Shown here: one piece after another, positions 4,554 to 11,969 of the stretch | Layout of the letters: every line of letters begins with the position of its first letter | How positions within the stretch are numbered: position 1 is the first letter of the stretch | Assembly: GCA_002372735.1 (NCBI GenBank) | Contig: DFIE01000106.1 | Coordinates: forward strand, 1-14,184 | Length of the DNA stretch: 14,184 nt | Direction: 5' to 3' | Source of the DNA: Clostridiales bacterium UBA3705 | Lineage (GTDB): Bacteria; Bacillota_A; Clostridia; Oscillospirales; Oscillospiraceae | The notes under the pieces: model-generated | The model's database searches: none | What the model saw: the letters and a program-made list of their open reading frames with translations, nothing else | Told to the model about the DNA's origin: nothing | Made by a program: the position numbers and the translations under genes

Positions 4554-6524
4554 TTATTCAGCTTCCTCTGCCAGGGCGGCAGCCTGCTCTTCCACAGTGG
4601 GCTCCAGCAGGGCGCGGATGGACAGGGAGATGCGCTTGTTCTCGGCGTCCACGTCGATGATCTTGGCATCGACCACCTGGCCGACGGTGAGCACATCCTC
4701 GGGCTTGCCGATCCGGCGGTTGGCGATCTGGGAGATGTGGATCAGGCCGTCCACACCGGGAACGATCTCTGCAAAGGCGCCGAAGGTCATCATCTTGACG
4801 ATCTTGACGGGGGCCACGTCGCCCACGCTGTACTTGGCAGTGAACTGGTTCCAGGGGTTCATCTCCTCGGTCTTGTAGCCCAGAGAGATCTTCTTCTTTT
4901 CGGGATCCAGGGCGATGACATAGACGTCGATCACGTCGCCGACCTTGACCACCTCAGCGGGGTTCTTGATCCGCTGCCAGCTGAGCTCGGAAACATGGAC
5001 CATGCCGTCCACGCCGCCGATGTCCACAAAGGCGCCGTAGGAGGTGAGGGACTTGACAGTACCGGTGTACTTCTTGCCGACCTCGATCTCGCTCCAGATC
5101 TTCTCCTGGGCTGCGCGGCGCTCTTCAGCGGCCACAGCACGGATGGAGCCAACCACGCGGCCGCCGCGACGCTCGCGGTTGACCTCGGTGATCCGCATTT
5201 TTACGGTCTGGCCCTTGAGCACCTCCAGGTCGCCGCCGCGGGCGATGCCGGAAGCAGAAGCGGGAATGAACACGCGGACGCCCTTCACGTTGGCCACCAG
5301 GCCACCCTTGTTGACGTCAACAATCTTGCCCTCAACAGGCTCTTTGCTCTCCATAGCAGCCTGCAGATCTTCCCAGACCTTGAGGCCGTCCAGCTTCTTC
5401 TTGCTCAGCTGTACGGTGCCCTCCTGATCGTTGACACGGACCACAAACACCTTGATCTCGTCACCGACCTTGAGTACATCCTCGGGCTTTGCGTTGGGAT
5501 CTGCGCTGACTTCATCACAGGGGATATATCCGGCATGCTTAGTGCCCAGGTCAACTTGGACTTCGGTGGAGCCAATTGCGACAACGACGCCGGTGACCGT
5601 ATCTCCTGTATTTAGAGTTTTGATACTAGCGTCAAGCAATGCCTCAAAGCTTTCCTCCGTTGCAGTATCTACTGTTTTGATTTCATCCATGGTTTGATTG
5701 ACCTCCTTTATTATCCACGCAGGCGTCGATGCGCCCGCTGTGATGCCGATATAGCGTGCGGCTGAAAAATCCTGCCCGGCCAGCTCTGCCGCGTTGTCGA
5801 TGAGCAGAACCCGGCTGCCCGCCGCGGCGCAGATGGCCGCAAGCTGGCGGGTATTGGAGGAGGATTTGTCTCCTACCACCAACATTGTGTCGCACATTTG
5901 TGCAAGCTGTGCGGCTTCGGTTTGTCGTTGTTCAGTCGCTTTGCATATTGTATCAAAAATTTTGCAGTTTGTACACTGTTTTTTTGTAATTTCCACGCAT
6001 TTTTTCCATAATTTTTGTGTGCTGGTGGTCTGGCTTACCATCAGCAGGGGATAATGCGCTCTATTTTTATCTTCTAAGAGCCACTGCTCCAGCTCCAGGT
6101 CGGTTTCAAAGATCAAGGGCTCCCGGCACCAGCCGGCAATGCCGATGATTTCGGGGTGTGTGCGGGAGCCGATGATGATGACATGGCGGCCCTCCTCCTC
6201 TCCGGACTGGACCAGCCGGTGGATCCGCTCCACAAAGGGGCAGGTGGCGTCCACCACGGTCAGGGCCCTGGCACGCAGGGCATCGTACACCGCCCGGCCC
6301 ACCCCGTGGGCGCGGATGATGACGGTGCTGCCGGGGGGGATATCCTCCACCCGAGAGATCTCGCGGACGCCCAGCGCCTCAAAGTGGGCCACCACGTGGC
6401 GGTTGTGGACAATGGGCCCCAGGGTGACCACGGCCCCGCCGGCGGCGGAGGCACGGTCTACGGTCTCTACTGCCCGGCGGACCCCAAAGCAGAACCCGGC
6501 GGTGCGGGCAAGGGTGACAGACAT
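4554..6524 (-). CDS. ispH/rpsA: IspH-ribosomal protein S1 fusion
   Basis: 656 residues. The N-terminal half (1-277) is 4-hydroxy-3-methylbut-2-enyl diphosphate reductase, the last step of the MEP isoprenoid pathway. Its iron-sulfur ligands C12 (GFCFGV), C95 (ATCPFV) and C194 (TICKATEQRQ), substrate-binding H40, H73 and H123, and the acid E125 are all present. The C-terminal half (about 300-635) holds four S1 RNA-binding domains, at about 303-372, 390-457, 474-543 and 560-632. The third and fourth carry SYGAFVDIGGVDGMVH and TFGAFAEIVPGVDGLIH. This fusion is known in Clostridia. The start ATG 6524 has AAAAGGAG upstream. Inside the gene, M279 at 5690 has its own strong SD, so a free S1 of 378 residues may also be made. 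An extra CxxC (C184, C187) lies just before C194, in a locally AT-rich stretch. It is the last gene of the operon. Confidence 0.96.
   Translation of the reverse strand: MSVTLARTAGFCFGVRRAVETVDRASAAGGAVVTLGPIVHNRHVVAHFEALGVREISRVEDIPPGSTVIIRAHGVGRAVYDALRARALTVVDATCPFVERIHRLVQSGEEEGRHVIIIGSRTHPEIIGIAGWCREPLIFETDLELEQWLLEDKNRAHYPLLMVSQTTSTQKLWKKCVEITKKQCTNCKIFDTICKATEQRQTEAAQLAQMCDTMLVVGDKSSSNTRQLAAICAAAGSRVLLIDNAAELAGQDFSAARYIGITAGASTPAWIIKEVNQTMDEIKTVDTATEESFEALLDASIKTLNTGDTVTGVVVAIGSTEVQVDLGTKHAGYIPCDEVSADPNAKPEDVLKVGDEIKVFVVRVNDQEGTVQLSKKKLDGLKVWEDLQAAMESKEPVEGKIVDVNKGGLVANVKGVRVFIPASASGIARGGDLEVLKGQTVKMRITEVNRERRGGRVVGSIRAVAAEERRAAQEKIWSEIEVGKKYTGTVKSLTSYGAFVDIGGVDGMVHVSELSWQRIKNPAEVVKVGDVIDVYVIALDPEKKKISLGYKTEEMNPWNQFTAKYSVGDVAPVKIVKMMTFGAFAEIVPGVDGLIHISQIANRRIGKPEDVLTVGQVVDAKIIDVDAENKRISLSIRALLEPTVEEQAAALAEEAE
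5688..5709 (-). promoter_or_regulatory. Internal SD and start codon for free S1 protein
   Basis: On the minus strand AAAGGAGGT (complement of 5701-5709) lies 10 nt upstream of an in-frame ATG (5688-5690) at codon 279 of the fusion. This is exactly the junction between the IspH and S1 halves. It reads like the ordinary ribosome binding site and start of a separate rpsA gene. If used, it gives a 378-residue S1 (4554-5690). Confidence 0.6.
5947..5975 (-). promoter_or_regulatory. Possible internal promoter for S1
   Basis: In the AT-rich part of the ispH half, TGTACA (5970-5975) and TACAAT (5947-5952) are 17 nt apart on the minus strand. Each differs from consensus at two or fewer positions. This lies about 250 bp upstream of the internal S1 start. 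The same bases encode the C194 region of IspH, so the match may be chance. Confidence 0.3.
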
Positions 6525-6545
6525 GGGTTTGTTCTCCTTTTCGGC

Positions 6546-7253
6546 TCAGTGGGACCCCAGGCGCTTTTGGGATTCGCCCAGGGCGTAGATCCGGCGCATC
6601 AGCTCCTCGGTGTGCTGCTCCAGCTCCTCTGCCCCCACCCGCTTGCCGGAGTACTCCGGGGTATAGGGCTCGCCGATGACGCACTTCACCGGCATAAAGG
6701 GCCTGCGGTTGTGGGTGAGGTAAATGGGCACCAGGGGCACCCCTGCCCGGTGGGCCAGCATCACCGCGCCGGACTTGGCGGCAACCTGCTTGCCGTGCTT
6801 GACGCGGGTGCCCTCGGGGAAGATCAGCAGGTTCTCCCCATTCTTCAGCACCCGCAGAGACTTCTTCACCGCGGCCACGTCAGGGTTGTCCCGGTCTACG
6901 CCGAAGGCGCCGAACAACGCCAGAAACTTGCCCAGCACAGGGGTGTCCATCACAGACTTTTTGGCCATGGTCCAGGGCAGCACCCGTTGGCGGGTGGCCA
7001 AAAAGACCCAGATGGGGTCCGCGAAGCCGGAGTGGTTGCAGCACCACACCGCCGGACCCTGGGGGATATTCTTGCGGCCATAGAAGCGGAATGGGTGATA
7101 AATCATAAAAGCCAGCCAGATGGGCCCGTAGACCAGGTAGTACAAAAAGGTCCTGCCCAGCATCCGGTTGGATTCTCTTTTCTTTTTGACAGGCTTCGGC
7201 TCGGGCTGGGCCCCGGACTGGGGGGCAAGCTCGGTTTGGGTGGTGGGGGCCAT
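6546..7253 (-). CDS. plsC: 1-acyl-glycerol-3-phosphate acyltransferase (PlsC type)
   Basis: 235 residues. It transfers an acyl chain to lysophosphatidic acid to form phosphatidic acid at the inner face of the membrane. The acyltransferase motif I is NHSGFAD (H74, D79), with FPEGTR (145-150) as the substrate-binding motif and VPIYL (about 175-179) as the late conserved strand. A hydrophobic segment near 36-52 probably associates with the membrane, preceded by a basic stretch (KKKRESNR). The start is ATG 7253, which overlaps the cmk stop by one base (TAATG), with CAGGAA just upstream; the longer frame would run into cmk. The first 20 residues are Pro/Gln/Ala-rich, which is unusual for PlsC. It sits between cmk and ispH-rpsA, a common clostridial order. 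Acceptor specificity is inferred from the family. Confidence 0.92.
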   Translation of the reverse strand: MAPTTQTELAPQSGAQPEPKPVKKKRESNRMLGRTFLYYLVYGPIWLAFMIYHPFRFYGRKNIPQGPAVWCCNHSGFADPIWVFLATRQRVLPWTMAKKSVMDTPVLGKFLALFGAFGVDRDNPDVAAVKKSLRVLKNGENLLIFPEGTRVKHGKQVAAKSGAVMLAHRAGVPLVPIYLTHNRRPFMPVKCVIGEPYTPEYSGKRVGAEELEQHTEELMRRIYALGESQKRLGSH

Positions 7254-7936
7254 TATTCCTGCGCCTTCTTTCGGATGATTTCCTTGATCTCGGCGACCAC
7301 CTGCTCGATGGTCATATAGGAGCAGTCCAGCACCTCGGCGTCGTCGGCGCACTTCAACGGAGCGATCTTCCGGGTCATGTCCGCCTCGTCCCGCTTGACC
7401 ACGTCGGTGTAGACGTCTTCAAAGCGGACGTTCTCCCCTTTGTCGCACAGCTCTTGAAAGCGGCGCTGGGCGCGCACCTCGGCAGAGGCGGTGAGATAGA
7501 TCTTCACCTGGGCGTGAGGCAGCACCACGGTGCCGATGTCACGGCCGTCCATCACCACATTGTGGGTCCGGGCCAGGCTGCGCTGCATCTCCAGCAGGTA
7601 GTCCCGCACGCAGGCCTGGGCTGCCACGCCGCTGGCCATGATGGACATCTCCGGGGTGCGGATCAGGTCGGTGACGTCGTCGCCGTTGAGAATCATATGC
7701 TGCAGGCCGTCGTCGCCGTAGCGCAGCTCGATATTTACATCGTCAATGCAGCGGCGGATGCCGTCGGTGTCCTTGGGACCGATGCCCATAAGGCTCATAT
7801 GGTAGCCCACGGTGCGGTAAATGGCGCCGGTGTCTACATACAGATAGCCCAGATCCTGGGCCACCCGCTTGGCCATGGTGCTTTTGCCGGCCCCGGCAGG
7901 GCCGTCAATGGCGACGGAAATGTAACGTTCACTCAT
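7253..7936 (-). CDS. cmk: Cytidylate kinase
   Basis: 227 residues, normal for the enzyme that phosphorylates CMP and dCMP with ATP in the cytosol. The P-loop GPAGAGKST (12-20) is complete. YVDTGAIYRTVGY (about 33-45) is the CMP-binding motif and VVMDGRDIGTVV is a conserved nucleotide-kinase segment. KRDEADMTRKIAPLK carries the lid arginines. The start ATG 7936 has AGGAGT about 10 nt upstream. A 71-nt spacer with two small hairpins separates it from the flavoprotein gene before it. Its stop overlaps the plsC start, so the two are coupled. Confidence 0.97.
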   Translation of the reverse strand: MSERYISVAIDGPAGAGKSTMAKRVAQDLGYLYVDTGAIYRTVGYHMSLMGIGPKDTDGIRRCIDDVNIELRYGDDGLQHMILNGDDVTDLIRTPEMSIMASGVAAQACVRDYLLEMQRSLARTHNVVMDGRDIGTVVLPHAQVKIYLTASAEVRAQRRFQELCDKGENVRFEDVYTDVVKRDEADMTRKIAPLKCADDAEVLDCSYMTIEQVVAEIKEIIRKKAQE

Positions 7937-7967
7937 ATTGGTATCACTCCTATGTCAATTGGGGGCC

Positions 7968-7998
7968 GGGCAGGCTTTGCCCAAGGGGCTTGCGCCCC
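7968..7998. repeat. Two tandem small hairpins upstream of cmk
   Basis: GGGCA/TGCCC (7968-7972 and 7978-7982) and GGGGC/GCCCC (7985-7989 and 7994-7998) lie two bases apart in the longest spacer inside the operon. On the minus-strand transcript the second has a GCAA tetraloop. No T-run follows, so termination is unlikely. RNA processing, mRNA stability or a small intergenic repeat are possible. Confidence 0.45.
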
Positions 7999-8007
7999 GC
8001 CCCGGGG

Positions 8008-9246
8008 TTATTGTACGGCTGCCTGTGCAGCGGCGATGCCTGCCGCGTAGCCTGTGGCCCAGGCAATTTGCAGATTGAAGCCGCCGGTGTAGGCGTCTAC
8101 GTCAATCAGCTCCCCGGCGAAGTACAGGCCGGGCACCAGCTTGCTCTGCATGGTTTTGGGGTCGATCTCCTTGACGGACACGCCGCCGGAGGTGACAATG
8201 GCCTCCTCCACCGGGCGCAGGCCGGAGATCTCCACCCGGAAATCCTTGGTCAGCTCCAGCAGCGTCCGGCGCTGCTCCCTGGTGACGGAGTTGACCCTTG
8301 TGTCACCGGGAATGCCGGACCGCTCCACCATGACAGGGATCATGGTTTTGGGATACAGGCCGGAAATGGCGTTTTCAAAGCTGCGGTTTTTGACGGCGGC
8401 AAAGTCCCGGAGGATCCTGGCATCCAGCTTTTCCCGGTCCAGGGCGGGCTTGAGGTCGATAGAGACCAGATAGTCGCGGCCCTGCTCCATATGGGCCGAG
8501 GCCGAGAGCACCACCGGCCCGGACAGGCCAAAGTGGGTAAACAGCAGCTCGCCAAACTCTTCAAACACCTTTTTGCCGGTGCTGTCCAGCAGGCGGAGAT
8601 TGACGTTTTTCAGGGCCAGGCCCTGCATCCGGGCACACCAGGGCCCCCGCTCCACCATGGGCACCAGAGAGCCCACCGTGGGACTGACGCTGTGGCCCAG
8701 GGCCCGGGCCATGCGGTAGCCGTCGCCGGTGGAGCCGGTGGCGGGATAGGACCTGCCGCCGGTGGCCAAAATCACCGCCGGGGCAAACTCCTCCCCCCGG
8801 TCGGTGCGCACGCCGCTGACCCGACCCGCCCGGGTCAGGATCTCCAGGGCGCGGGCACGGCGAACCTCCGCCCCGGCATAGCCCAGGGCGGTTTTCAGGG
8901 CATCCACCACAGAGGCGGATTTGTCGCTCACCGGGAAGACCCGGTTGCCCCGCTCAATTTTGGTTTCACAGCCGTGGGATTCAAAGAACGTCACGGCGTC
9001 CTCCGGGGTGAAGCCCGAGAGGGCGGAATAGAGGAACCGGCTGCCATGGGGCACGTTTTTCAGCACCTCCTGCCAGGAGCAGTGATTGGTGAGATTACAG
9101 CGGCCCTTGCCGGTGATGTACAGCTTTTTGCCCAGGCGGTCGTTGGGCTCTAAGAGCAGAACCCGTGCCCCGGCATAGCCCGCCTGGATGGCGGCAAACA
9201 TGCCCGCGGCCCCGCCGCCGATGACAATGACGTCGTATGGATTCAT
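8008..9246 (-). CDS. HI0933/BaiN-family FAD-dependent oxidoreductase
   Basis: 412 residues. A cytosolic flavoprotein of the HI0933 family (some relatives are annotated BaiN, bile-acid reductase; most have unknown substrates). The FAD Rossmann motif is at about 6-16 (VIVIGGGAAGM), followed by the family's KLYITGKGRCNLTN (about 41-54). Further conserved parts are ATGGRSYPATGSTGDGY in the middle and GLYFAGELIDVDAYTGGFNLQ-type sequence near the C-terminus, which closes the FAD site. I chose ATG 9246 because its ATGA overlaps the stop of the pseudouridine synthase gene and it puts the Rossmann motif at the N-terminus as usual. The longer open frame upstream overlaps that gene. Nothing nearby points to bile-acid metabolism, so I give no substrate. 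Confidence 0.93.
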   Translation of the reverse strand: MNPYDVIVIGGGAAGMFAAIQAGYAGARVLLLEPNDRLGKKLYITGKGRCNLTNHCSWQEVLKNVPHGSRFLYSALSGFTPEDAVTFFESHGCETKIERGNRVFPVSDKSASVVDALKTALGYAGAEVRRARALEILTRAGRVSGVRTDRGEEFAPAVILATGGRSYPATGSTGDGYRMARALGHSVSPTVGSLVPMVERGPWCARMQGLALKNVNLRLLDSTGKKVFEEFGELLFTHFGLSGPVVLSASAHMEQGRDYLVSIDLKPALDREKLDARILRDFAAVKNRSFENAISGLYPKTMIPVMVERSGIPGDTRVNSVTREQRRTLLELTKDFRVEISGLRPVEEAIVTSGGVSVKEIDPKTMQSKLVPGLYFAGELIDVDAYTGGFNLQIAWATGYAAGIAAAQAAVQ

Positions 9247-9983
9247 GGGTAATCTTCCTTCCGGGCCGGGGGACAGTCCTCCCCGGCCGTGAGCAGCGCC
9301 AGCTCGGCGGCGGTGAGCTCCCGCCAGGCGCCGGCGGCCAGCTCTCCCAACCGGATGGGGCCCTCGGCAACCCGCTTCAGCCGGGTCACGGTGAGGCCGG
9401 CGGCCTGGCACATCCGGCGGATCTGCCGGTTGCGGCCCTCGTGGATGGTGATTTCCAGCCAGGCAACCCCGTCCTTGGCCCAGTGCAGGCACACCTTGGG
9501 CGGGGCAATGGGTCTGCCGTCCAGCTCGATGGGGCGGGCCAGGCGTTTTTCTGCCCCGGCCCGGTAGCCGCTGACCCAGACGTGGTAGGTTTTTTCCACC
9601 TGGTGGCTGGGATGGGTGAGCCGGTAGGCCAGGTCCCCGTCGTTGGTCATCAGCAACAGCCCCTCGGAAAAGCGGTCCAGCCGGCCCACAGGGTACAGCC
9701 CGGACAGCTGGGGCGGCAGCAGGTCCATCACTGTGCGGCGGCCCTGCTCGTCCCGCCGGGTGGTGACAAAGCCCCGGGGCTTATACAGCACCAGGGTGTG
9801 CACTCCGCCGGTTTTGGGCAGCGGCTTGCCGTCCACCTCAATGCAATCGTCCGGCTCGGCCCGGTCACCCAGGACGGCAGGGCGTCCGTTCAACCGCACC
9901 CGGCCGGACCGGATCAGGTCCTCGGCCCCCCGGCGGGAGGCCAGGCCGGCGGCGGCTATGAGCTTTTGGATCCGTTCTGCCAT
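9243..9983 (-). CDS. rluB: RluB/RsuA-family pseudouridine synthase
   Basis: 246 residues. It converts a specific rRNA uridine to pseudouridine, in RluB's case in 23S rRNA helix 89-90. An S4 RNA-binding domain is at the N-terminus (about 2-48, RIQKLIAAAGLASRR). The catalytic domain follows, with the active Asp D103 in GRLDRFSEGLLL. HEGRNRQIRRM (about 192-202) is the conserved late motif. The start ATG 9983 has GGAGGT 7 nt upstream. The stop overlaps the flavoprotein start by 4 nt (ATGA). RluB is the likeliest assignment given the S4 domain and the scpA/scpB-linked context, but RsuA/RluE/RluF relatives have the same layout. Confidence 0.9.
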   Translation of the reverse strand: MAERIQKLIAAAGLASRRGAEDLIRSGRVRLNGRPAVLGDRAEPDDCIEVDGKPLPKTGGVHTLVLYKPRGFVTTRRDEQGRRTVMDLLPPQLSGLYPVGRLDRFSEGLLLMTNDGDLAYRLTHPSHQVEKTYHVWVSGYRAGAEKRLARPIELDGRPIAPPKVCLHWAKDGVAWLEITIHEGRNRQIRRMCQAAGLTVTRLKRVAEGPIRLGELAAGAWRELTAAELALLTAGEDCPPARKEDYP

Positions 9984-10010
9984 GGGGCACCTCCGGGGTT
10001 GGGCCCGCCC

Positions 10011-10838
10011 TCAGGGTCCGATGGCAAGACCCGGGCGGTGCAGGGTATCTGAGGACAGGGGCAGGAAATAATCGTACAAGGCGCAGTGGTCCCGCCAGTC
10101 GTCGGGATCCCGGACGGTGACGCACACCAGCGTCCGGCCGCCCCGGCGCACCGCGCTGACCAGCAGGCGACCCGCCTGCCGGGTGTAGCCGGTTTTGACC
10201 CCAATGCAGCCCTCCACCTGCCAGAGCAGCTTGTTGTGGTTGGTGAGACTCCTGTCTCCCCGGATGGCAATGGTCTTGGTAGACACCACCTGGAGGAAGG
10301 TCTCGTTGCGCAGAGCCTCGCAGGTCAGAACCGCCAGGTCCCGGGCGGTGGAGTAGTTGCCCTCGCTGTCCAGCCCGTGGGGGTTGGCATAGTGGGTATG
10401 GGCCAGGCCCAGGTGCTTGGCGGTGTCGTTCATCTGGGCCACAAAGGCCTCCTGGCTGCCGGCGCAGGCCAGGGCAAGGGCCACAGCGGCGTCGTTGCCG
10501 GATTGGAGCATGAGACCGTAGAGCAAATCGTGGCCGCTGAGTTCCTCCCCGGGGCGCAGATAGAGCGAAGAGCCCTCTATCCCCACCGCCTGCTCCGGCA
10601 CCCGGAGGATCGCGTCCAGGTCGCACTGCTGGCACACCAGCAGGGCGGTCATGATTTTGGTGGTGCTGGCCATCAGGCAGACCCGGTCAGGGTCCTTCTC
10701 GTACAGAAGGACGCCGGTGTCCGCGTCCATCACCACGCAGGACGCAGCGCTGACGGCAGGCGCACCCGCAGCCCGGACCGGAAGGCCCAGGCACAGGGTG
10801 CAGCAGAATGCCGCCAGAACAGACAATATTCGTTTCAT
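10011..10838 (-). CDS. D-Ala-D-Ala carboxypeptidase, short form (PBP5/DacF family)
   Basis: 275 residues. A serine DD-peptidase that trims the terminal D-Ala from peptidoglycan stem peptides outside the membrane. All three active-site motifs are present: SxxK as S58-T-T-K61, SGN as S113-G-N115, and KTG as K215-T-G217. A signal peptide (about 1-23) probably ends after VRA. Relatives such as DacF are about 100 residues longer, with a beta-rich C-terminal domain and a membrane-binding helix. This protein ends about 58 residues after KTG and lacks both, so it may be released or held by another factor. The start is ATG 10838; the SD is weak (GGGTGATGAG). It lies 58 nt after ytfJ and 27 nt before rluB. 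In related gene orders spmA/spmB often follow a dac gene; they are absent here. Confidence 0.92.
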   Translation of the reverse strand: MKRILSVLAAFCCTLCLGLPVRAAGAPAVSAASCVVMDADTGVLLYEKDPDRVCLMASTTKIMTALLVCQQCDLDAILRVPEQAVGIEGSSLYLRPGEELSGHDLLYGLMLQSGNDAAVALALACAGSQEAFVAQMNDTAKHLGLAHTHYANPHGLDSEGNYSTARDLAVLTCEALRNETFLQVVSTKTIAIRGDRSLTNHNKLLWQVEGCIGVKTGYTRQAGRLLVSAVRRGGRTLVCVTVRDPDDWRDHCALYDYFLPLSSDTLHRPGLAIGP

Positions 10839-10882
10839 TTCTCATCACCCGGACTAGTTTGTCACGGGCGACGGGAAATTAT

Positions 10883-10896
10883 GCGCAAATTTGCGC
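10883..10896. promoter_or_regulatory. 14-bp perfect palindrome after ytfJ
   Basis: GCGCAAATTTGCGC begins right after the ytfJ stop codon, in the 58-nt spacer before the carboxypeptidase gene. As RNA it gives only a 5-bp stem with an AATT loop and no T-run. A protein-binding operator-like dyad or a weak RNA hairpin are equally possible. Confidence 0.35.
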
Positions 10897-11292
10897 TTAA
10901 GCCTCCTGCTTGGGCTTGCGGCTATCCAGGAAGTCTGCCAGCTTGTCCAGCAGATCCGGTGCCTGCTCAATGAGCCGGTCCATGGTGGTGCTGGCGGGCT
11001 CGGCCACGGGGAGCATCCGGACGCTGCCGCCCTTGATGATCAGGAAGGCTACAGGGTCAATGTTGACACCGGCGCCGATGCCGCCGCCGAAGGGATCCTT
11101 CTTTGCCGCGATGGAGTTTTTGGTGGTAAAGTCGCTGCCGCCGCCGCCCATGCCGATATGGACCTTGGAGACAGGGATAATGGTGACACCGTCGCCCACG
11201 TTGACCGGCTGGCCCACGATGGTGTTGACGTCCACCAGCTGCTGGATCTTGCCCATGGAGGAAGCAAGCATTTCAGAGATATTGTTGGTCAT
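10897..11292 (-). CDS. ytfJ: YtfJ/GerW-family sporulation protein
   Basis: 131 residues, the usual size. In Bacillus the family member GerW (YtfJ) is made in the forespore and is needed for normal germination; its biochemical role is unclear. Recognised from the N-terminal helix (NISEMLASSMGKIQQLVDVN), the motif IVGQPVNVGDGVTIIPVSKV, the glycine-rich IGMGGGGSDF (about 46-55) and the C-terminal part NIDPVAFLIIKGGSVRML. No signal peptide or membrane segment. The start ATG 11292 overlaps the stop of the DUF2953 gene (ATGA), with AAGGTGG upstream. The DUF2953-ytfJ pairing is standard in spore-formers. Its presence suggests the organism or its ancestor sporulates but does not prove it. Confidence 0.93.
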   Translation of the reverse strand: MTNNISEMLASSMGKIQQLVDVNTIVGQPVNVGDGVTIIPVSKVHIGMGGGGSDFTTKNSIAAKKDPFGGGIGAGVNIDPVAFLIIKGGSVRMLPVAEPASTTMDRLIEQAPDLLDKLADFLDSRKPKQEA

Positions 11293-11969
11293 GATTGTAC
11301 CACCTTCCGCTCAGATTGTTGTTTTTTGGCCTTCTTTTGGGCCAGTAGTATTTTAATCGCCCCGAAGCCGTATTTGACTGCGTAGCCGATCAGGCTGCCC
11401 AGCAGAAACCGGATGTGAAGCTCGGCCTCCACCTGGGTTTTGGAGGCCAGGAAGTCAGGCCAGATGGAGATCTCCCGCTTTTTGATGCGGAAGGCCCGGT
11501 CCAGAATGGGCAGGGCGATGCCGATTGCCTCCCAGGCCCGGCCTGTGGTCTGGGCGGTTTTGGCCGGGTCTCCCCCGGCCAGGGCGGCGCGGATTACCAG
11601 CTTGGTCACCGTGAGCCTGCGGTGGAAAAGCTCTCCCACCGCCCGGACCGCCAGCTTTGCCCAGGGGATCAGCCCTGCCAGCTTGTCCGGCAGGGGCTCG
11701 GCGGGCTTGGGCGGCTCGGGGGGCTTGGCAATCAGGGCCTGGGCCTTCTTTTTCCGCGCCTGTTCGGCCTTGGCCGCCTGTTTCTTTTCTTTTTTCAGCG
11801 CTTCTTTTGCCAGCTGCTTGCGGGTTTTGGGCTTAGCGGGCACCAGCTGCAGCCGGATGGGTCCCACCGCCAGCACGACTTTGGCTTCCCCGTCGTATCG
11901 GACCCTGGCCCCGATGGGAAGCAGCGCCAACAGCACCAGTATGGCCAGGACAATCCCCAGGGCAATCAT
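11289..11969 (-). CDS. DUF2953 (YtfI-like) membrane-associated protein
   Basis: 226 residues. A family of unknown function commonly paired with ytfJ in spore-forming Firmicutes. One N-terminal membrane helix (about 2-19), then a short beta-like segment (RVRYDGEAKVVLAVGPIRLQLVP). A Lys/Ala-rich, probably helical region (about 47-83, KKEKKQAAKAEQARKKK) leads into a Pro-rich hinge (KPPEPPKPAEPLP). The conserved C-terminal half carries the family's typical late segment (REISIWPDF, then EAELHIRFLLGSLIGYAVKYG). The start is ATG 11969, overlapping the scpB stop by 4 nt. The charged insert is low-complexity and may tether or bind nucleic acid or membrane; this is a guess. Confidence 0.85.
   Translation of the reverse strand: MIALGIVLAILVLLALLPIGARVRYDGEAKVVLAVGPIRLQLVPAKPKTRKQLAKEALKKEKKQAAKAEQARKKKAQALIAKPPEPPKPAEPLPDKLAGLIPWAKLAVRAVGELFHRRLTVTKLVIRAALAGGDPAKTAQTTGRAWEAIGIALPILDRAFRIKKREISIWPDFLASKTQVEAELHIRFLLGSLIGYAVKYGFGAIKILLAQKKAKKQQSERKVVQS

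Noticed and set aside
2440..4878. 812-codon open frame on the plus strand
   Set aside because: It runs antisense to the lipoprotein and the S1 gene, is Gly/Val/His-rich with no recognisable domain, and has no ribosome binding site. It is a by-product of GC-rich codon bias.
5962..5985. T-rich run in ispH as a transcription terminator
   Set aside because: No stable hairpin precedes the run on either strand, and the reading frame continues through with conserved IspH residues.
6156..7319. 387-codon open frame on the plus strand
   Set aside because: It is antisense to ispH and plsC, both well supported, and has low-complexity Gly/His/Leu composition.
7990..9153. 387-codon open frame on the plus strand
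   Set aside because: It is antisense to the flavoprotein, whose FAD motifs are intact; no signal of its own.
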